Shown one piece after another: positions 7,392-10,981 of a DNA stretch of 10,981 nt. The notes under the pieces were generated by a model. The model was not told the DNA's origin. It saw only the letters and a list, made by a program, of their open reading frames with translations, and did not search any database. Both the position numbers and the translations under genes were made by a program. Position 1 is the stretch's first letter. Every line of letters begins with the position of its first letter. This stretch comes from Akkermansiaceae bacterium (lineage in GTDB: Bacteria > Verrucomicrobiota > Verrucomicrobiia > Verrucomicrobiales > Akkermansiaceae): assembly GCA_018676385.1 (NCBI GenBank), contig JABHEX010000111.1, positions 1 to 10,981 of the forward strand, given 5' to 3'.

Positions 7392-7886
7392 TTAGTGGCC
7401 GAACAAAAGCATAGGGTAAGCGGTCAGTCGTCCCGCAACTAAAGCAATCATCCATGTGGATAAACACATCACAGATAAAATCCGTAGTCTTTTTTGACTT
7501 AGATCTGCATCAGCATAATTAACCTCAGTAGCCACACCTTGCTGAATTTTTAAAAGAACGATAACAGAAAGAATGACAAATAATATCTTGATATAGAAAA
7601 CTGGTAAGACAAGCAATTCTGTTGCATTGGCCATTAACAGGAGCGTGCCTGAAACAACATTAACAGCCAATGCTAACCATATAAACCAAAAGAACGTCTG
7701 TACAGAAGCCATCGGAGCTCTTGGTTTCGAAGATAAGAGTAACAAGCAAATCGCAACATTAAGGCCAACCAAGACAGCCATGCCGATTGCATGTAAAGCG
7801 ATCATGGTTGGAAATGCCCAAAGAGACAAAGACTCACGTACCCAGGTCGCTACAGCTGTGCTTTCAAGAAAATTTAGCACCTCCAT
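7392..7886 (-). CDS. Small four-helix inner-membrane protein (DUF6644-like), first copy
   Basis: A 164-residue integral membrane protein and first gene of the minus-strand run. Hydrophobic helices lie at about 23-51, 63-86, 93-113 and 136-155. The helix 1 motif LWAFPTMIALHAIGMAVLVG (22-41) with His32 is the strongest family mark; further shared positions with the next gene are Ser79-Gly80 in helix 2, Ile99-Lys100 (YIKILF) at helix 3 and Gly152-Arg153 (AGRLTAY) in helix 4. ATG 7886 has GAGGGG about 12 bases upstream, a rather long spacing. The gene diverges from the secreted-protein gene at 8015, and the shared 128-base region contains the 24-base inverted repeat. With the cytochrome and DUF6152 protein it probably forms an envelope redox unit (inference). 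Confidence 0.75.
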   Translation of the reverse strand: MEVLNFLESTAVATWVRESLSLWAFPTMIALHAIGMAVLVGLNVAICLLLLSSKPRAPMASVQTFFWFIWLALAVNVVSGTLLLMANATELLVLPVFYIKILFVILSVIVLLKIQQGVATEVNYADADLSQKRLRILSVMCLSTWMIALVAGRLTAYPMLLFGH

Positions 7887-7936
7887 AATTGAGTTTATCC
7901 CCTCATGAAAACGCCGTTTAGGTTATCAAAAATAAC

Positions 7937-7960
7937 TTAATTTATCTATCGATAAATTAA
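7937..7960. promoter_or_regulatory. 24-base inverted repeat, candidate TetR operator in a divergent promoter region
   Basis: Two perfect 10-base arms, TTAATTTATC (7937-7946) and GATAAATTAA (7951-7960), flank the spacer TATC. The inner 6 bases of each arm and the spacing are identical to the palindrome at 59-74 before the TetR-type gene. It lies between the divergent starts at 7886 and 8015, so one bound regulator could control both units. It has no U-tract and sits between 5' ends, so it is not a terminator. Confidence 0.6.
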
Positions 7961-7967
7961 ATAAAGT

Positions 7968-7995
7968 TTGCTAGTCTGTGGCTGTTTTAAATAAA
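7968..7995 (+). promoter_or_regulatory. Weak sigma70-type promoter candidate for the secreted-protein pair
   Basis: TTGCTA (7968-7973) and AATAAA (7990-7995) are separated by 16 bases; each matches consensus at 4 of 6 positions. The start ATG 8015 would then have a leader of only about 12 bases. The operator candidate ends 7 bases upstream of the -35. A second option is TACAAT at 8003-8008, which would give a leaderless message. Confidence 0.25.
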
Positions 7996-8014
7996 TTACT
8001 ACTACAATAGTAAA

Positions 8015-8839
8015 ATGCAGATGCGCCCATGTAAAAAAAGAATTTTGACTCGAGTTAGTCTAATTATAATGCTAGCTATGAGCCCGATGGCATTAATTGC
8101 TTCGAAAGAAACGGCGAGCACCAAAGATACCCCTCCAGATCTCAACGGAATTTGGCAGGCAGTGAGCTCCGCTCATTGGAATATTGAACGACACATAGGA
8201 GCTCATCCACCTCTCTCTATTCTCGGAGCCTTAGGCGCCACTCCTCCGGGAATGGGCATTGTCGAGGGTAGCAATATCCCCTATCAAGCCTGGGCTGAAA
8301 CAAAACGCAAAGAGCACTTCAAAAAACGTTTACAGTTAGATCCCGCGGTCAAATGCTATATGCCGGGAATACCTAGAGCGACCTATATGCCATTTCCTTT
8401 TCAAATCGTTCAAACTCCGAAGCATATTTTTGTCGGCTATCAATTTGCCGGGGCTAGCAGAACAATCTATATGGATCGACCTAACATGCAGGCCCCTGTA
8501 GATACATGGATGGGTCTTTCAAAAGGTCGCTGGGAAGACGGCTCCTTAACCGTGGAGGTTATCAATCAAGTTGCAGATACTTGGTTTGACCGCTCTGGCA
8601 ACTTCCATAGTGACGCACTAAAGGTTACTGAACGATTTATACCACAAGGCCCTAATCATTTGCTTTATGAAGCCACTATCACCGACGAGAATGTTTTCAC
8701 AAAACCTTGGACAATACGTTTACCATTGTATCGACGCATCGAAAAGGATTTTCAGTTACTAGATTTTAGATGTATCGAATTTGCAGAAGAACTTATGTAC
8801 GAGCATTTAGGCCAAGATCCAGAAAAGGAAAACAAATGA
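8015..8839 (+). CDS. Exported protein of unknown function (PDLNGIW / WMG-x-S-x-G-x-WE family), first paralogue
   Basis: A 274-residue exported protein. Residues 1-30 form a Sec signal: RPCKKRILTR, then the hydrophobic VSLIIMLAMSPMALIA, with cleavage near Ala29-Ser30. The mature part opens with PDLNGIWQ (41-48), followed by a Cys114-containing stretch (DPAVKCYMPGIPR), MPFPFQIVQTP (125-135), the central motif WMGLSKGRWEDGSLTVE (165-181), VTERF (204-208), PWTIRLPL (231-238) and Cys253 near the end. I recognise this as a common but unnamed family of secreted proteins in Gram-negative bacteria; it probably forms a beta-rich fold. No catalytic motif is evident. No ribosome site precedes ATG 8015 (ATG 8021 is an equal alternative). 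It overlaps its downstream paralogue by 4 bases and diverges from the membrane-protein operon. Confidence 0.78.
   Translation: MQMRPCKKRILTRVSLIIMLAMSPMALIASKETASTKDTPPDLNGIWQAVSSAHWNIERHIGAHPPLSILGALGATPPGMGIVEGSNIPYQAWAETKRKEHFKKRLQLDPAVKCYMPGIPRATYMPFPFQIVQTPKHIFVGYQFAGASRTIYMDRPNMQAPVDTWMGLSKGRWEDGSLTVEVINQVADTWFDRSGNFHSDALKVTERFIPQGPNHLLYEATITDENVFTKPWTIRLPLYRRIEKDFQLLDFRCIEFAEELMYEHLGQDPEKENK
8825..8830 (+). promoter_or_regulatory. Ribosome binding site for the second secreted paralogue
   Basis: AAGGAA lies 5 bases before ATG 8836. With the signal peptide that follows, it places the start here rather than at the in-frame ATG 8770, which would put 22 arginine-rich residues in front of the signal. 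Confidence 0.75.
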
Positions 8840-9798
8840 TCGGTGCTCTACGATCTATTGTTATGCTAAACATGGTCGGAGCATGGCTGTTGCTAACGCC
8901 ACCTACTATCGCTGAAGATATTCCAAAGACGTCCTGGGGCGTGCCAGATCTCCAAGGGGTTTGGACCAACGCCACTGCAACACCGCTGGAAAGACCTGAT
9001 GAATATGCTAATACCGAAGTGCTTTCAGAAGCCCAACGCAGCCAGCTTGGGGAAGCTGTTTTAGAAAAGTACGGCAAAGGAGGCCGTGAGGCCTGGTTTG
9101 ATCTCGGTTTAAAAGCACTCTCAAACGGACAGACATCACTAATTATTCATCCTAAAAATGGCAAAATCCCCTGGAAAACTGATATTAAAAAGACTACCAG
9201 CCTCTCAGGTAAAAGTTACTTTCCATGGGAAACTACTGCCCCTGGCGCACCCTTTAGGTCGTACCGTGACTTAGATACAGGAGAACGTTGCATCACTGAT
9301 GGAGTTGGAATCTACCCTCAGCACCCCTATAACAACAATTTTCAGATATTTCAGACAGAACTCTATATCGTTATCATGCAAGAGATGTATCATGAATATC
9401 GAATTATTCCTTTAGATGGGCGGCCGCATCTTGATCCCCCTGTAGGTCAATGGCTGGGAGACGCCAGAGGATATTGGGAGGGTGATACCTTAATTATTGA
9501 GAGTCAAGGATATTTAGATACCAAAGGCTGGCATTGGTCGGTGCCTTGGCGAGCTACAAAATCAACGTTGAAACTTACTGAGCGCTTGACGCGCACAGAC
9601 GAACTTACCATCGATTACTCTTTCACAATGGAAGATTCAAGCCGATTTAGTGAGCCTTGGACTGCGCGGATTCCCTTAACTAATGACCATGCTGAGCGCG
9701 GAGTAACCAGTGGTGATCTGTATGAATTTGCCTGCCATGAAGGTAATTATTCTATCCCCAACATGCTAAGTATGCCCCCAGAATCACACCTAAATTAA
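8836..9798 (+). CDS. Exported protein of unknown function (PDLQGVW family), second paralogue
   Basis: A 320-residue exported protein homologous to its upstream neighbour. The signal peptide is residues 1-26 (IGALRSIVMLNMVGAWLLLTPPTIA, cleavage before EDIP). Shared landmarks in order are PDLQGVW (37-43), Cys152 (GERCITDG), NFQIFQT (168-174), WLGDARGYWEGDTLIIE (206-222), LTERL (247-251), PWTARIPL (274-281) and Cys300 (YEFACHEGNY). It carries about 40 extra residues between the first motif and the first cysteine. ATG 8836 overlaps the preceding TGA as ATGA and has AAGGAA upstream, so the two are translationally coupled and presumably act together. The two equivalent cysteines could form a disulfide in the periplasm (inference). 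Function unknown; no known catalytic signature. Confidence 0.8.
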   Translation: MIGALRSIVMLNMVGAWLLLTPPTIAEDIPKTSWGVPDLQGVWTNATATPLERPDEYANTEVLSEAQRSQLGEAVLEKYGKGGREAWFDLGLKALSNGQTSLIIHPKNGKIPWKTDIKKTTSLSGKSYFPWETTAPGAPFRSYRDLDTGERCITDGVGIYPQHPYNNNFQIFQTELYIVIMQEMYHEYRIIPLDGRPHLDPPVGQWLGDARGYWEGDTLIIESQGYLDTKGWHWSVPWRATKSTLKLTERLTRTDELTIDYSFTMEDSSRFSEPWTARIPLTNDHAERGVTSGDLYEFACHEGNYSIPNMLSMPPESHLN

Positions 9799-9812
9799 GG
9801 GGTGATATCCCA

Positions 9813-10981
9813 TCATACCCAGTTGTATCTGCTGCGCATGCGAACAAATTTTTCTACCTGAACTTCTTGTATCAACGTTTGCTGAAGTGCATCCAGATTC
9901 CGAACTGCGTCTCGTCGATCGACACTCACATGTTCGCCATCTTCAATAATAGATCGTCCCCGAACCATTACTCTGCTAATAGCCTCTGGGCTTGGTCCAT
10001 TGCCATACACTAGGTTAGGAATAATTGCGGCAGGAGGAGATAGCTGGGTTTCTCCGCGTCGATCAATCATCACCAGGTCTGCGTCTTTTCCTACTTCTAA
10101 AGATCCAATACGATCGTCCATCATCAATGCTTTAGCACCACCAATAGTTGCTAATTCAAGTGCCTGTTCGGCACTGCCCCACAGGACCTCTTCTCCTGTC
10201 CATTCAGAAGATGAGTCTCCAGAGCGGCGGCGGTATTCATCACCTAGTCTCTGGCCCGTCAAAAAGCTTCTCATGGCTGTCCACAAATCATGTCCATAGG
10301 CAACAACTGGACCGTCCAATCCCAAACCACAGGTCACACCTCGCTCCAAGAACTGACGGGCATCAAAACTTACTAAACCAAGAACCTGTTCCATATCGGG
10401 AACAAGGGAAATTGTCGCCCCACGGTCTTTAATTAATTCGGCTTCACCGGGACGGAGATTTTGTGCATGAGCTGCGATTACATTAGGACTCAAAATACCA
10501 GCGTCATCTAGCCACTCGAAAGAACCACCTGTCCAACCTCGTCTCTTCGCTAAATATTTCTGATCAAATACTGCGGGTGCATGAATATCGAACTGGCGAT
10601 CATTTGCGACAGTCCATTCCCATAGTGCCTTGAGTTGATCAGGCTCACAATAGGTGATCCCAATAGTCGATGCAGTGACAGTGATTGAATCATCCTCCCA
10701 CTTTTTCTTAACGCGCTCTGTCTCCGAAAGCGCTGTATCTAGATTCTCTCGAAAAGGTTCAGGAACAGCGTCCTTATCGTTAATAGTTAATCTTGCCATC
10801 CGACAACGAATTCCGGCATCACGAACAGCACGAAGTACCCCATCTACTGAGTCTTTATGCACATGGGTAAAGTGATCATCCGCTGTTGTTGTTACACCCC
10901 GACGAACTAAATCGAGAATGGGAGGCATAGCTGAAATATAGGATCTTTCTTCATCGCAGGCGCCAGTCATTGGGTAATAAA
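9813..10981 (-). CDS. Metal-dependent amidohydrolase (ATZ/TRZ, cytosine-deaminase-like), N-terminus outside window
   Basis: The reading frame stays open to the window end (codons for Tyr-Tyr-Pro precede the Met at 10970), so this Met is internal and the N-terminal metal site (the HxH motif after the first strand) is off-window. The following positions count from that Met. LVRRGVTTTADDH (21-33) is the family's first barrel segment. Candidate metal ligands are His130 (FDIHAPA), His168 (IAAHAQNL) and Asp219 (GLGLDG), the usual His-His-Asp order. ATIGGAKALMMDDRIGSLEVGKDADLVMID (274-303) is the typical C-terminal return to the small beta-sandwich. Members hydrolyse C-N bonds in rings or deaminate heterocycles; the substrate here is undefined. 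No signal peptide can be judged. It converges on the secreted-protein pair with a 14-base gap, and its promoter is outside the window. Confidence 0.88.
   Translation of the reverse strand, partial: YYPMTGACDEERSYISAMPPILDLVRRGVTTTADDHFTHVHKDSVDGVLRAVRDAGIRCRMARLTINDKDAVPEPFRENLDTALSETERVKKKWEDDSITVTASTIGITYCEPDQLKALWEWTVANDRQFDIHAPAVFDQKYLAKRRGWTGGSFEWLDDAGILSPNVIAAHAQNLRPGEAELIKDRGATISLVPDMEQVLGLVSFDARQFLERGVTCGLGLDGPVVAYGHDLWTAMRSFLTGQRLGDEYRRRSGDSSSEWTGEEVLWGSAEQALELATIGGAKALMMDDRIGSLEVGKDADLVMIDRRGETQLSPPAAIIPNLVYGNGPSPEAISRVMVRGRSIIEDGEHVSVDRRDAVRNLDALQQTLIQEVQVEKFVRMRSRYNWV

Noticed and set aside
7894..7899. TTTATC in the leader of the first membrane-protein gene
   Set aside because: It is followed by CCCTCATGAA, with no inverted arm. 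It overlaps the AT-rich leader and is probably chance.
7922..7936. Small inverted repeat GTTAT-CAAAA-ATAAC next to the main operator
   Set aside because: Five-base arms in AT-rich DNA are expected by chance, and there is no counterpart near the tetR gene.
8770..8835. Upstream in-frame start for the second secreted paralogue
   Set aside because: It would add an arginine-rich 22-residue stretch before a clear signal peptide and would overlap the upstream gene by 70 bases. ATG 8836 has a ribosome site and an ATGA overlap.
9799..9811. GGGGTGATATCCC between two convergent genes as a terminator
   Set aside because: The pairing arms are very short around a GATATC core with mismatches, there is effectively no loop, and no T-tract follows on either strand.
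10968..10970. ATG as the true start of the amidohydrolase
   Set aside because: The frame is open upstream to the window edge, and a protein starting here would lack the N-terminal HxH metal site and the first barrel strand.

Overview
The window looks like an accessory catabolic or detoxification region of a Gram-negative bacterium, most likely a marine-type gammaproteobacterium. This is inferred from Sec signal peptides, a lipobox, a periplasmic-type c cytochrome, the gene families present and a moderate GC content (low-to-mid 40s percent by eye). No rRNA, tRNA, CRISPR array or insertion sequence was seen, and no stretch above 300 bases lacks a gene.

Layout. Block A (123-5814, + strand) reads as one operon: a TetR-family regulator, a beta-hydroxyacid dehydrogenase, a 457-residue protein of three fused RidA/YjgF domains, a second beta-hydroxyacid dehydrogenase, and a CocE/NonD-type alpha/beta hydrolase; gaps are 11, 73, 23 and 29 bases. 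Block B (7886 down to 5811, - strand) encodes an envelope set: two equal-length small four-helix membrane proteins, a secreted DUF6152-type protein and a lipoprotein with a C-terminal CxxCH haem site. It meets Block A tail to tail, the two stop codons overlapping. Block C (8015-9798, + strand) is divergent from Block B and holds two paralogous exported proteins of unknown function joined by an ATGA overlap. Block D (9813 to the window end, - strand) is a metal-dependent amidohydrolase whose N-terminus lies outside the window.

Regulation. The same palindrome, ATTTATC-N4-GATAAA, occurs upstream of the tetR gene (58-74) and in the divergent promoter region between Blocks B and C (7940-7956, inside a 24-base inverted repeat). 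I infer that the TetR protein binds both, controlling its own operon and both divergent units, so Blocks A to C would form one regulon.

Working model (inference). The cytoplasmic enzymes (amidohydrolase, CocE-like hydrolase, RidA triple fusion, one NAD-type and one NADP-type dehydrogenase) would hydrolyse an amide- or ester-containing compound, deal with an enamine/imine or similar reactive intermediate, and interconvert hydroxy acids with semialdehydes. The envelope proteins would provide an associated redox or binding function. The substrate cannot be read from the sequence. The most unusual element is the RidA triple fusion, in which only the middle domain keeps the catalytic-type arginine.
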